Source of the DNA: Mesostigma viride
Lineage: Eukaryota; Streptophyta; Mesostigmatophyceae; Mesostigmatales; Mesostigmataceae
Direction of reading: 5' to 3'
Assembly (NCBI GenBank): GCA_009746045.1
Contig: RPFO01001335.1
Span: forward strand, 1-50,784
Length of the DNA stretch: 50,784 nucleotides
Part shown: piece by piece, positions 37,797-46,535 of the stretch
Layout of the letters: each line of letters starts with the position of its first letter
Numbering within the stretch: position 1 is the stretch's first letter
Made by a program: the position numbers and the translations under genes
Notes under the pieces: model-generated
The model's database searches: none
Told to the model about the DNA's origin: nothing
The model's input: only the letters and a program-made list of their open reading frames with translations

Positions 37797-38599
37797 TTTA
37801 AAAATATAATTACTTACAGCAGAGTGAAATCACTCAAACCAAAGCAAACGCCCAGCTATAAACCTATATACAGAGCCATGTCAAAGCTCTATACTACGAT
37901 AAGACCAATGGAAACGCCTAACGGGAGGAACCTAATAGCCCTGCTGCACCGCAAAATCAGCCCGCGTACGGCGGAGCATGATGTCCGCCATGGCCCGAGT
38001 CAGCGCCACCGACAAGCGCTGACGCCAATATGACGTCCAGGTCCGCGCCGACCATGGGGCCCGCTGGCCCTCCAGGTCCAGCCGGTCCTCCCGGAGCCGG
38101 CAACACTCCTTGAAGAAGGCGGAGGTCAGGGGCCCCATGGCCCCAAACTCCTCCAGGACAAAGGGCACCACACGATGGTGCCCGACGTCGCCGTAGGCCA
38201 GGAGCTTGGCCCGCTCCGCCCGGTCCGCCGTGTAACCTGCCGTGAGGGAGGCCCCAGCCACGTGGCTAAGAGCCAAGGGCCGCGCCACCGAAACGTCAAT
38301 AAGCAGATGCCGGCCACCCCCCTCAAAGTCCAGCACCACGATGTCAGGCCGGTGGTTGGGGGAATAGAAGGCAGCGCCATCCGCATCCTCGGACCGGATG
38401 TTCGCGTGGGGGAAACCGACCGAATCATGGCGAGCACCACCGTCAGGAGGACAGTGTGCAAATACAAATACCAATTCTGATTCTGTTGGCCCCCCATGCA
38501 GGCAAGGTAGTGAGTCCCCGTGGGATCCAGCGGCTGCCCACAGCTACCACAAGGCCGCCCGGCCGGAACAAGAGGCTGCGGGGCAAATAGCTGGTGCCT
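37797..38599 (-). mobile_element. LINE tail C: 5'-truncated copy
   Basis: About 800 bp of the same subfamily as tail B. It carries the endonuclease-like segment and the CCHC motif in two frames. It is flanked by ATCTATATATAT at 37785-37796 and 38600-38611. Confidence 0.85.
37932..38474 (-). pseudogene. LINE C-terminal endonuclease-like segment (tail C)
   Basis: 180-codon frame with FYSPNHRPDIVVLDFEGG, GRHLLIDVSVARPLA, and ERAKLLAYGDVGHHRVVPF, matching tail A closely. The upstream CCHC motif (minus sense CGSCGQ...THYLACMGG) is in a neighbouring frame, so one indel separates it. Shared endings (RTRADFA, AVQQGY) mark the C-terminus. Confidence 0.6.
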
Positions 38600-38646
38600 A
38601 TCTATATATATAGTACCTAGTACTAATCCCCTAGTGGTAATCCCCT

Positions 38647-38997
38647 CTATTGTCTGCTAGGGCCAATGGTCAGCTGGGAGAAGGTAACTGTAACTGCCGT
38701 CCCCACCTCCTGACTGCTATCTACCTTGCTGTGTGTGGGTGTCTGAGAGCATTCACGAGTGGTGTGCAGACCCTCAGGCAATGGCATATGCTCCCTAACA
38801 AACCTATCCGCATCTATAATGTTATCAAACCCCTTCCACTTAGCACTAGAGCCCCTAGACATTATCTTATCCTTGATATGCTCTTCACATGCCTTCCAAC
38901 TATAAAATATGGCTGGTCTACCCTCAACCCCGTCATGGGCCACCGCATAGTAAGGAAAACCAGATTGACCCCCCTTGTTTATTCTTCGTCTAGGCAT
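38647..38997 (-). CDS. Gypsy-2 accessory ORF: RNase H1-type hybrid-binding domain protein
   Basis: About 116 residues from ATG at 38997 (MPRRRINKGGQSGFPYYAVA); an upstream in-frame ATG adds 10 residues not conserved in Gypsy-3. FPYYAVAHDG, AIFYSWKACEEHIKDK and AKWKGFDNIIDADRFVREH match the pattern of the RNase H1 N-terminal hybrid-binding domain/Cauli_VI family (Y-A-V-A, W-x-x-C/E, K-x-F, A-x-x-F-V). This domain binds RNA:DNA hybrids. It is separated from gag by the LINE block and stays intact. See 41914 for the undisturbed context. Confidence 0.75.
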   Translation of the reverse strand: MPRRRINKGGQSGFPYYAVAHDGVEGRPAIFYSWKACEEHIKDKIMSRGSSAKWKGFDNIIDADRFVREHMPLPEGLHTTRECSQTPTHSKVDSSQEVGTAVTVTFSQLTIGPSRQ

Positions 38998-39777
38998 ATT
39001 ACATAGTAGGCTAGCAGAAGCTTGCAAGCAGGAGAAAAGGGGTTCCCAGGGATACCTCTAAGTGCAGTGACCTTAACCAAAAACGAAACGAGGAAGAAGA
39101 ACAGAGTCTATCACAGCACACGCCCGAGCTCTCCGCGAAACAAGGGCACATTACGCTACTCCCCTACGCGGGGCACACAGAGGTAAACACCGTCAACATA
39201 GTCGGCAACAGCCAGACGGTATCCACCCCAAGACCCGTTGCAGGTCAAACAACGATGGGCGTCTCCGCGACGTCCATTAGCACAAACGACATGTAAACGC
39301 CTATAGAGAGCACAACATTTAACATAACCCCCCTACGCGTGCGGTCCCGGAGAGAAGGCGAGCGCGCAAGCTAGCCTTCTGCAGGCATAGCTCATGAAAG
39401 GGTAAATCTAAACTAGGGGACGTACCATCGTCAATATCGTTGAGAACCCCTGCATGAGCTGGCCGCCACCTGGTGTCGTTGAAGGCAGAGCCCTGGCCGC
39501 CACTACTAGGTGTCGTTGAAAACAGGGGAAATGGCCGCTACTGTCGATAGCACCTCACCACAGGACCATGATTGGCCCCGCCGAGTATCCCAGATTGGCC
39601 GCTTGCTTTCTAGATCGTCGTTGACTCCCTTACGGGCTGGTCGCCGACCTGTCGGCAATCGTTGAATTCCGGAACCTCTATCTACGCCAAGCACCGCCTT
39701 GGTATCCTAATTGGCCTCACTAACCCTCTCCGCGAGAGTTAGCTAACCTCTCCAGCACATTTTCCCTCCGATACCAG
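38998..39777 (-). other. Gypsy-2 leader
   Basis: About 780 bp between the primer site and the hybrid-binding ORF. It is homologous to 41170-41913 in inverted orientation. No further ORF is supported. TGGTATCGGAGG at 39765-39776 (minus sense) is the primer binding site, starting like the initiator-tRNA-Met type TGGTATC. Confidence 0.6.
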
Positions 39778-40062
39778 TGTTACGTGCCAACCCAGACTCT
39801 CAGCCTGAGTAACGTAGCGAAAGATCCCCCATGCCGGAATTAGGAATAATCAAGGTAGCTTAATGTAGATTGCGCTTCACGACGTGAGTCGTGAGATATC
39901 TGGCACCGCGGCTTGATGCCAAGCTAATTGTTACACACTTATATTGGCTAGCAATACCAATTACAAATGGATAATTGCCCCAGGCTCAATGTGAAGGCGT
40001 CTTCGCACTTAACATTCATCAAACCAAGAGGACGAGACTCTCGTCCTTGGACTAATTTAAGG
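39778..40062 (-). repeat. Gypsy-2 partial 5' LTR
   Basis: Inverted match to 40882-41169 of the Gypsy-3 LTR. The inner end is TGTTACGTGCC (plus sense). Similarity stops after CTAATTTAA at 40062, so about half the LTR is missing. Confidence 0.75.
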
Positions 40063-40581
40063 GGACGGGACATGCCCGAATTTTTTGGCGCCAAAAAATT
40101 CGCGCCGGAACCGAAGGTCATAAATTTCACGTGCACGGTGCGCGCACCCCTTGCGGAAGTGGCCATGGCGACTGCGTTCAGGCGAAACTACCACACTAGG
40201 GCAGGCGAAATGCAAAAATTTTACTCAAATCTAAAAGACGATGAGTTTATGATGTTAGTTTGTGGCGGAAATAAGCTGGTTTACAATATCGCCGCTGTTT
40301 TTTAATGCCATCGGCATGGGGGGTAGTATGAACTTTTTGGTCGCGCGGAATGAAATAGAATTCATGATAGCGGCTGTAAAATCGCGGTTTTGGGGGTTGT
40401 TCTGATCGTGAAGCAGGCGTTAATAACGGTTGCATCGAATTCTAAACCGAGCTGGTGCTTTTTGCCAGATTTTCGGCCATTAACGGTAAGTAATTGCTTA
40501 GACCTGCGCTGTGCGTGTCTGACGTGTCCATGGAAGAACGGCTGTTGTTGCGCGCCTGGGCGAGGGATTTACGAGGGCGAG
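40063..40581. other. Unique island between two head-to-head Gypsy LTRs
   Basis: About 520 bp not shared with either LTR. It contains the palindrome at 40077-40102 and a small ORF at 40165-40305 (48 codons incl. stop; start GGCCATGGCG; protein includes NYHTRAGEMQKFYSNLKDDE). A strong splice-donor-like GGTAAGT lies near 40486. It could be the 5' end of a host gene cut by the insertions. No family recognised. Confidence 0.35.
40077..40102. promoter_or_regulatory. 26-bp perfect palindrome with E2F-type core
   Basis: CGAATTTTTTGGC followed by its exact reverse complement. The core TTTGGCGCCAAA fits the E2F consensus TTTSGCGCSAAA on both strands. E2F sites mark S-phase promoters in plants, algae and animals. 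Located about 60 bp upstream of a well-placed ATG at 40165. Confidence 0.55.
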
Positions 40582-41169
40582 TGTTACGTCCCTGCCCTTT
40601 TGGCCGGACGTAACAATGGAATAAATTACTAAGGCTGTTTGGTCTATTGGACTTGGGTTTTACAGACCTTGGCTATCGTGTGAATTGGACTAGTTATTTT
40701 GGTCCTAGGTTGTCCTTTTAGGGGCCGGCGCTGTGGCGCCGCGCCGGTTCTGAGTCTGTCAGTGGTTCTAGGCGTGGATCCTATAGTTGAGGGTCGATGT
40801 CGGCCCGGATCCTACGTGGCATGAGTGACTCGGATTGTTCTAGGGAAATTGGCGTGTATCTGCGCCGCAACCAACCTAGGTTAAATTGGTCCGAGGACGA
40901 GAGTCTCGTCCTCTTGGTTTAATGAATGATAAGTGCGAATACGCCTACACATTGAGCCCGGGGCATTATCCATTTGTAATTGGTATTGCTAGCCAATATA
41001 AGTGTGAACTAATTAGCTTGGCATTAATTAAGCCGTGATGCCAGATATCTCACGACTCACGTCGTGAAGCGCAACCTACTTTAGGCTATCTTGAATTATT
41101 CCTAATTCCGGCAAGGAGGGTCTTTCGCTACGTAGCTCAGGCTAGGTGTGTCTGGGCAGGGACGTAACA
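40582..41169 (+). repeat. Gypsy-3 5' LTR
   Basis: 588 bp from TGTTACGTCCCTGCCC to GGGCAGGGACGTAACA, a perfect 16-bp terminal inverted repeat with TG..CA ends. Two internal hairpins stand out: TGTTACGTCC...GGACGTAACA at 40582-40615, and GAGGACGAGA-G-TCTCGTCCTC near 40896. Confidence 0.85.
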
Positions 41170-41170
41170 C

Positions 41171-41183
41171 TGGTTATCGGAGG
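41171..41183 (+). promoter_or_regulatory. Primer binding site of Gypsy-3
   Basis: TGGTTATCGGAGG starts one base after the LTR. The Gypsy-2 counterpart is TGGTATCGGAGG. Both begin like an initiator-tRNA-Met-primed site, but I cannot confirm the tRNA. Confidence 0.55.
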
Positions 41184-41913
41184 AAATGTGCTGGAAGGTT
41201 AGCTAACTCTCGCGGAGAGGGTTAGTGAGCCAATTAGGATACCAAGACGAAGCTTGGCGTAGGTAGAGGTTCCGGAATTCAACGATTGCTGTCAGGCCGG
41301 CGGCCAGCCTGTAAAGGGATTCAACGACGACCTAGGCAGCAAGCGGCCAGTCTGGGATACTCGGCGGGGCTAGCAATAGTCCTGTGGTGAGGTGCTGTCA
41401 ACGATAGCGTTCAGCTCTCCTGTTTTCAACGACACCTAGTGGCGGCCAGGGCTTGCCTTCAACGACACCGGGTGGCGGCCAGCTCAGGAGGGTTTAACGG
41501 CATCGAAGATGGTACGTCCCCTAGTTAGAATTCTTTCTTTACAAAGCTATGCCTGCTGAAGGCTAGCTGGCGAGCTTGCTCTCTATCCGGGAACGCGCGC
41601 GCAGGGGGTTTATGTTATATGTTGTGCCTCTATAGGTTGTAAATGTTGTTGGTGCCCATGGACGTCGCGGAGACGGACATTCGTTGTTTGACCTGCAAGG
41701 GGTCGTGGGGGTGGATACCGTCTGGCTGTTGCCGACTGTGTTGACGGTGTTTACCTCCGTGTGTGCGTATAGCCCGTTCCTGCGGAAGGCTCGGGCGTGT
41801 GCTGTGATACACTCCGTGCTCTCTCCTCGTTTGTTTAAGGTCACTGCATTAGAGGTAGCCTGGGTTTCCCCTTTCTCTCTTGCTTGCAAGCCGCTGCCAG
41901 ACTATGATGTAAC
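41184..41913 (+). other. Gypsy-3 leader
   Basis: About 730 bp without a supported gene. It contains repeated short segments of the type CAACGACACC(T/G)(A/G)GTGGCGGCCAG (near 41428-41485). Confidence 0.55.
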
Positions 41914-42252
41914 ATGCCACGACGTAAAATAAACAAGGGTGGACAGTCTGGATTTCCTTACTACGCAGTAGCTCACGACGGGGATAAGGGTAGGCCTGCT
42001 ATATTCTACAGCTGGAAGACTTGTGAGGAGCATATTAAAGATAAGATATTGTCCCAAGGCTCTAGTGCTAAGTGGAAAGGGTTTGATAACATTACAGATG
42101 CAGATAGGTTTGTTAGAGAACACATGCCATTGCCTGAGGGGATGCACGTCACACGTGAATGCGCCAAGCCACCCACACTCAGCAGTCAGGGGGAGGGGAC
42201 AGCAGTTACAGTGACTTTCTCTCAGCTGACCATTGGCCCTAGCAAGCAGTAG
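41914..42252 (+). CDS. Gypsy-3 accessory ORF: RNase H1-type hybrid-binding domain protein
   Basis: 112 residues, intact, starting MPRRKINKGG. The domain covers about residues 11-70: GFPYYAVAHDGDKGRPA, FYSWKTCEEHIKDKI, and AKWKGFDNITDADRFVREHM. These match the stand-alone hybrid-binding domain found at the N-terminus of eukaryotic RNase H1 and in caulimovirus P6 (Cauli_VI). The rest is a Ser/Thr-rich tail. It lies between the primer site and gag, 134 bp before gag, an unusual place for an accessory gene in Ty3/Gypsy. A role in handling the RNA:DNA hybrid during reverse transcription is inferred. Conservation in inverted Gypsy-2 supports that it is a real element gene. Confidence 0.8.
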   Translation: MPRRKINKGGQSGFPYYAVAHDGDKGRPAIFYSWKTCEEHIKDKILSQGSSAKWKGFDNITDADRFVREHMPLPEGMHVTRECAKPPTLSSQGEGTAVTVTFSQLTIGPSKQ

Positions 42253-42386
42253 AGGTGACCATTACTAGGGAGTAGTATTAGGTTCTATAGTTATAGCTTT
42301 ATAGCACGTGGTTGCTCTCTCTCCCTTGCTCTCTCTTCCTTCCTGGGGAGGTGTTGCCTGCAGTGTAAGGTACCGGTACGAGCACC

Positions 42387-42710
42387 ATGCCCACACGGTC
42401 CCAAACAAGGAACGCCAGAGATACAGAGGAAGAGACTAGAGAACGAGATCTAGAGAATACAGAGATAGAACCGGTAGACAACCACGAGCACGGTACAGAG
42501 GGTATAGAGGTACCACTGCACGTCCAAGCAGGGACAAATACAGGTGAGGTCATGGAGAGACCTGCGGAAGGCTCCCCACGATCCAGAGATCAGAACCCTA
42601 GGTTCCCAGCGGATGGGGACAATATAGACGCCTTACCCAGGCAGGGAGATGACAGGAACGACCGAGAGAGGCTCCAAGAGTACTCGCAGCAGCAACAGCA
42701 GCAGCAGCAA

Positions 42711-42781
<71 letters not shown>

Positions 42782-43538
42782 GCAGCAACCGCAGCAGCAG
42801 CAACAGCAGCAACAGCATCAGCAGCAGCAACGGTCACCACAGCAGCAATGGCAACAGCAGCAACCCCGGATGCAGCAGCAACAACCCCAGACGAGACCAC
42901 AATGGCTACCACCGGATCCAGAGCAGCAGGGAGACGATAATGGAGATACCCTGCACTACCGCCAGCAGCAGCCAGTCACCGGGCGGCCAACGCATCCTTG
43001 GGCAGGTCGGGGGCGGCCCCAGAGACCTCCACCGGGTCCCCCACACCGGGGCAGACGCAGAGTGTCCTTCGGCAGCACGTCCCTGTTACCCACAGCGCTA
43101 TGGTATTCGGACGAGGAAGGGGAGGCCCCAGGGGCAGATGGCGAGTTCGATGACCTGGAAGGGACTAACGAGGCGGACGAGGGATCTGTCACGCAGGGCC
43201 CGCCCGTTGGTTCTTATAGACCACGGACCAGCCCAGGGGAGACCCGGAGCAGTGTCACCACCCGCGACGAGGAGACTCACCCGCCAGCCCAGCGCCCGGC
43301 ACCTCAACCGCAGCGTCTACGGGCGCTTGACAGTAGCGTGGTCCCTTCGCCCGCGGCCGTCGGTAACCTGAATTTCAGCAGGGTGGCACTGGATGACCCG
43401 GGGTACGAACACCCCTCGTCGGTACAGGTGCGCCGGACACACGGCACACCGGACAGATCCGGATCTCTCCCGCGGTCGCAGCCTCCAGCATTCGGCTCCA
43501 TCTCCTACAGAGAGGTCGGTGGGCCTAAGCTCAGTTAA
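42387..43538 (+). CDS. Gypsy-3 Gag N-terminal part (poly-Gln, acidic)
   Basis: 383-codon frame starting MPTRSQTRNARDTEEETRER. A poly-Gln run of about 75 codons (CAG/CAA, 42687-42900) follows, then Pro/Arg-rich sequence (HPWAGRGRPQRPPPGPPHRG), RRVSFGSTSLLPTALWYSDE and acidic segments. The capsid begins in the neighbouring frame at 43393, so gag is split by one indel near 43530; the end of this frame (SYREVGGPKLS) lies just before that. N-terminal acidic and poly-Gln regions are unusual for Gypsy gag. Confidence 0.8.
42687..42875. repeat. CAG/CAA repeat (poly-Gln) in Gypsy-3 gag
   Basis: Nearly continuous CAG with scattered CAA, CCG and CAT codons. Alternate frames give poly-Ser and poly-Ala shadows. 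Confidence 0.93.
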
Positions 43539-43542
43539 CACG

Positions 43543-44466
43543 ATAAAGGCCCCACCGATGCCTACCTTCAAGAATGTTCCCAAGCTGCACGCGGATATGA
43601 AACCGCGAGAGGTCGACGAATGGGGACGCATGTGGCAACAGCAGTATACAGTTTGGTGCAATCACAACAGCTGGGAACTGGCCACCTGTGATTTGATCCC
43701 CCACGTGGTCAACACCTGCATGGACCCCTCGGTGGTGAGCATCCTGAACTGTGAGAGCATCGCATCCCAGTCATACCCGCAAACCGTGGAGGAGCTGATG
43801 GACCGGGTGCGCCGCAAGCTGATACCCCCAGACGCGGAGCTCCACGAGCGGATCGCTTTCGGCAAGCTGCGCCAGGGGACCACCCCATATCGCGAGTTTC
43901 TGTCCAAGTTTGAGTCCAGCGCCGCTTATCTAACCGACATGACCTGGTACGAGTACAAGATCAGATTCATCGAGGCGCTCAGCCCCGAGCTGCAGGACGA
44001 GGTATTCAAACACTACGCTGAGGTCCCCTGGAAGGAGTGGGACATCCTGAATATCCAGAGATACCTTCTGCAGGTGGCCGACGTGGTGTCTCGCGGGCGC
44101 GCACCCTCGGTGCGCCGTTTCTTCAGACCTGCTCCCCCGCGACGGGTGAACCAGATGTACTCCACTGATTTCGCCGGCGAGGAGGAGGACGAGTACCTCG
44201 ACGACCCTGACGAGGGCTACACTGACCCTGGCGTCAACGCGATCGACGCTAGCAAGGCGCGCTGCTTCATGTGCAGCGAGGTGGGGCACCTCAAGCGCGA
44301 CTGCCCCAAGCTCCGGGGCAAGAACGCCAGTCGTGGGACAGGAGAGGGGACACCCAGTGTTCGTTTCTCCGGCCCGGCCTTCGGCAGTCGCCCCGACTCC
44401 TCCGGTCCTCGGGATCGACCCCGCAACGCGGGTGAGCGTGCGGCTCGCCTGCAGCACGCCATGTAG
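43543..44466 (+). CDS. Gypsy-3 Gag capsid and zinc knuckle
   Basis: Frame 43393-44466; supported coding from about 43543 (TIKAPPMPTFKNVPKLHADM). Capsid region: MWQQQYTVWCNHNSWELATC, VSILNCESIASQSYPQTVEE, FIEALSPELQDEVFKHYAEV. The zinc knuckle CFMCSEVGHLKRDC follows, preceded by an acidic stretch (FAGEEEDEYLDDPDEGY). It ends RAARLQHAM, with a TAG stop. Confidence 0.87.
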   Translation: MKAPPMPTFKNVPKLHADMKPREVDEWGRMWQQQYTVWCNHNSWELATCDLIPHVVNTCMDPSVVSILNCESIASQSYPQTVEELMDRVRRKLIPPDAELHERIAFGKLRQGTTPYREFLSKFESSAAYLTDMTWYEYKIRFIEALSPELQDEVFKHYAEVPWKEWDILNIQRYLLQVADVVSRGRAPSVRRFFRPAPPRRVNQMYSTDFAGEEEDEYLDDPDEGYTDPGVNAIDASKARCFMCSEVGHLKRDCPKLRGKNASRGTGEGTPSVRFSGPAFGSRPDSSGPRDRPRNAGERAARLQHAM

Positions 44467-44658
44467 ACAGGCCCCGACGCAGTACCAGCAGCCGCGACCA
44501 CCTGCGACCAGCTCTACCAAGGGTGTGTTGCGTGCGGTCAACGAGATGGAGGCGCGGCGACAGTCCTCCTCTTCCGGCCAAACGCAGGCAGTGGCTGGCT
44601 ACGAGTATGACGACGAGGAGGGGGCTGACGAAGAGGAGGAGGGGGGGGAAGAGGGCGG

Positions 44659-45474
44659 GTGGTCGGGCGAGGCGGCCTCCCGTCCCACCGCTCCTCGGGA
44701 GTAGTAGCCCTGCCCATGGGCTTGGGTCCCGGGGTAGGGGATAGGATAGAAAAATCAGATGGTAGCCCAGACGCGGAGTCAACTAGAGTAGAGGTAGACG
44801 TCAATAACGTGGCCGCAGACGCGTCCTCCCAACCGGCGGCGCGTGCATCTCAAGGAGATTCGCGGCATCTGTTTCTTTTCAGTGGAGGGTTATTGGTTCC
44901 CCCCACCGTCCTTGATCCGTATTTGAAGGAGAAAACGATCATGGACGTGAAGTTCCTGGTCGACACCGGCGCCTCCACGTCCTTCATCAACGAGGCCCTG
45001 GTGCGTCGGCTGGGCCTGGTACCCCGGCCTCACACCACGGCAGTCTATGTCACCTACTCCGACGGTCGGCGACACCAATCGCCGGGCCTAGCAGACATCA
45101 AGGGTGTGCTGCAGGGCACTCCAGTGGACCTGGTGGCGACTATTGCGCCGCTGGGCGCTGCCGACATCATCATTGGAGTGGACTGGCTGGACAAGCAGGA
45201 TGTGGACATCAGTGTGCGCCGGCGGGTAGTTTGGTTTCCTGATGGTTCATTCTGGTGCCCTGACAGCGAGTATAGGGCACAGGCCGCGGAGGTCCATAAC
45301 ATTACACACGAGCGCTCGGCGGACGGGCCTCGACCAGCGTCCCAGATCCTGATGAGTAGCAAGACGCTGGCGCGCCAGCTCCGGAAGGGCAAGGAGTACG
45401 CGATGTATCGCATAGACCTGGATAGCACTCAGGCTCTGCTTAACGAGAGGGTGGTCCCACGCGGAATGGGGTAG
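44659..45474 (+). CDS. Gypsy-3 aspartic protease (pol start)
   Basis: 271-codon frame. HLFLFSGGLLVPPTVLDPYL leads into the active site VKFLVDTGASTSFINEALVR. The second half has GAADIIIGVDWLDKQDVDIS. It continues past the protease (FPDGSFWCPDSEYRAQAAEV) toward RT until LDSTQALLNER, where homology to Gypsy-2 ends at about 45446. The final residues, VVPRGMG, are flank. Protease cleaves Gag-Pol. The residues needed for it look intact. Confidence 0.88.
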   Translation: MVGRGGLPSHRSSGVVALPMGLGPGVGDRIEKSDGSPDAESTRVEVDVNNVAADASSQPAARASQGDSRHLFLFSGGLLVPPTVLDPYLKEKTIMDVKFLVDTGASTSFINEALVRRLGLVPRPHTTAVYVTYSDGRRHQSPGLADIKGVLQGTPVDLVATIAPLGAADIIIGVDWLDKQDVDISVRRRVVWFPDGSFWCPDSEYRAQAAEVHNITHERSADGPRPASQILMSSKTLARQLRKGKEYAMYRIDLDSTQALLNERVVPRGMG

Positions 45475-45883
45475 ATTTTTGCAAGAAAAAAACGCTAATT
45501 TCAATCGTCCGAAAACCGGACATTGCGCCGAAATTCTTGCCGAAAATTTGGCAGCCGAGCGAATTTTTCGCCCGACGGACTTTGCGCCGAAATTTTGTGT
45601 CTGCCGTGCTTCGAACTCAACCGACTCCTGCTGTTGCGTGCACTTTGTCCGATGCCTGCAGGCCACGCACGAATTTTGCGACCGAAATATGACGACTAGA
45701 CAAGTTTATCGACGACCTACATCGATCTATTGCCACTTTTGAAGTCCTTGGCTTGCTAGCAGCTATTGATTATCAATGCCGGGAACAAAATTGCCGAAAG
45801 TTTTTATTGAATCAGTACATATATGTGCACATGTCCGTAATTTTATCATTCGCAATTTTGACATTGTCGGAGTATTTGACAAC
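45447..45883. other. Region without gene; E2F-like motifs
   Basis: A+T-rich. It contains TTGCGCCGAAATT, ATTTTTCGCCCGAC and TTTGCGCCGAAATT near 45523-45600, loosely E2F-like. No coding supported. Confidence 0.35.
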
Positions 45884-45899
45884 TTAGGCATTGCGCCTA

Positions 45900-46535
45900 G
45901 AAAAAGGTGCCCCATCCGTCGATGTCAAAATCGCCGAAGGAGTACACTCCCTGGTACTGGTCTCCCCTGTAGTTGGGAGGCTCGCCTGTATACATTTTGG
46001 TGTTCCACTTGGCCCGCCGTTCTCCGCAGCAGCCAGGAACTCCTGCTGGGCCTCGGCCCTCAGGCGCATCATTGATACATTGGGAGAGCCCGGAATTTCC
46101 GTGCTCTCCACCACCACTCTCGCCTGATTGTCAGGCACGCATTGGTAAGCAGGGTTCAAATCTGAATCGGGTGGCACCAGATCGATCATGCCATTGCCGA
46201 ACGCAATGACACCTGCACCCCACTGTGCAGAAGGTCCGAGCAACTCTACATCAATTCTGATGTTTGCAGCGTGCTCATTTTTGTCGACCATCACATAGGT
46301 ATGCTGAGAACCGAAAATATTGCTCTGCTCCATTTGTGACAGTGTTAAATTTCGGCAAGGTTGGCTGCTTGCAATCGACAGGAAATTGGTGACCCCGACA
46401 GCCAGACGCGCAAGGGTTATAACTGCAGGTAGAACCCAAAATTTGTCGATAAGGAGTAATGGAAGGGCACGACCACCAGTCACTAGTATTCGCTTCACCG
46501 GACACCTTTTTCAGCTTCCGGATAAAATTCAGCAA
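45900..46535 (-). pseudogene. Unassigned Cys-rich ORF pair
   Basis: Two minus-strand frames each look coding for part of their length. The first (to 46535) has SDWWSCPSITPYRQILGSTC, NPCASGCRGHQFPVDCKQP and NTVTNGAEQYFRF. The second (45884-46498) continues with SQHTYVMVDKNEHAANIRID, VELLGPSAQWGAGVIAFGNG and QARVVVESTEIPGSPNVSMM. A frame shift near 46320 would join them. Cys spacing suggests an extracellular or secreted fold. No family recognised. Confidence 0.35.

Larger units (their letters stand above)
24986..40062 (-). mobile_element. Gypsy-2: minus-strand Gypsy element, truncated and split by later insertions
   Basis: Remains are in three pieces: PR-RT (24986-26448), gag (33910-35979) and leader with hybrid-binding ORF and partial 5' LTR (38612-40062). 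Copia-2 separates the first two, and a block of LINE tails separates the last two. The RT is cut off after TVIDM at about 24986, so RNase H, integrase and the 3' LTR are missing. The 5' LTR is cut at 40062, where similarity to the Gypsy-3 LTR ends. It is the same family as Gypsy-3, in opposite orientation. Confidence 0.85.
40582..45446 (+). mobile_element. Gypsy-3: plus-strand Gypsy element truncated in pol
   Basis: 5' LTR, primer site, leader, hybrid-binding ORF, gag and protease are present. The sequence stops at about 45446 between protease and RT (after LDSTQALLNER). RT, RNase H, integrase and 3' LTR are absent. It is closely related to Gypsy-2, which keeps a little more of RT. Frame breaks: gag is in two frames (shift near 43500), and protease is separate. 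Confidence 0.85.

Noticed and set aside
39967-40305. 112-codon plus-strand ORF
   Set aside because: Its first half is antisense LTR sequence of Gypsy-2. Only the part after ATG 40165 lies in the unique island, and it shows no family.
40582-40615. Overlap of two complete LTRs (minus LTR 39778-40615 and plus LTR 40582-41169)
   Set aside because: Beyond 40062 the left side has no similarity to the plus LTR, so a full minus LTR is not supported. The hairpin belongs to the Gypsy-3 LTR.
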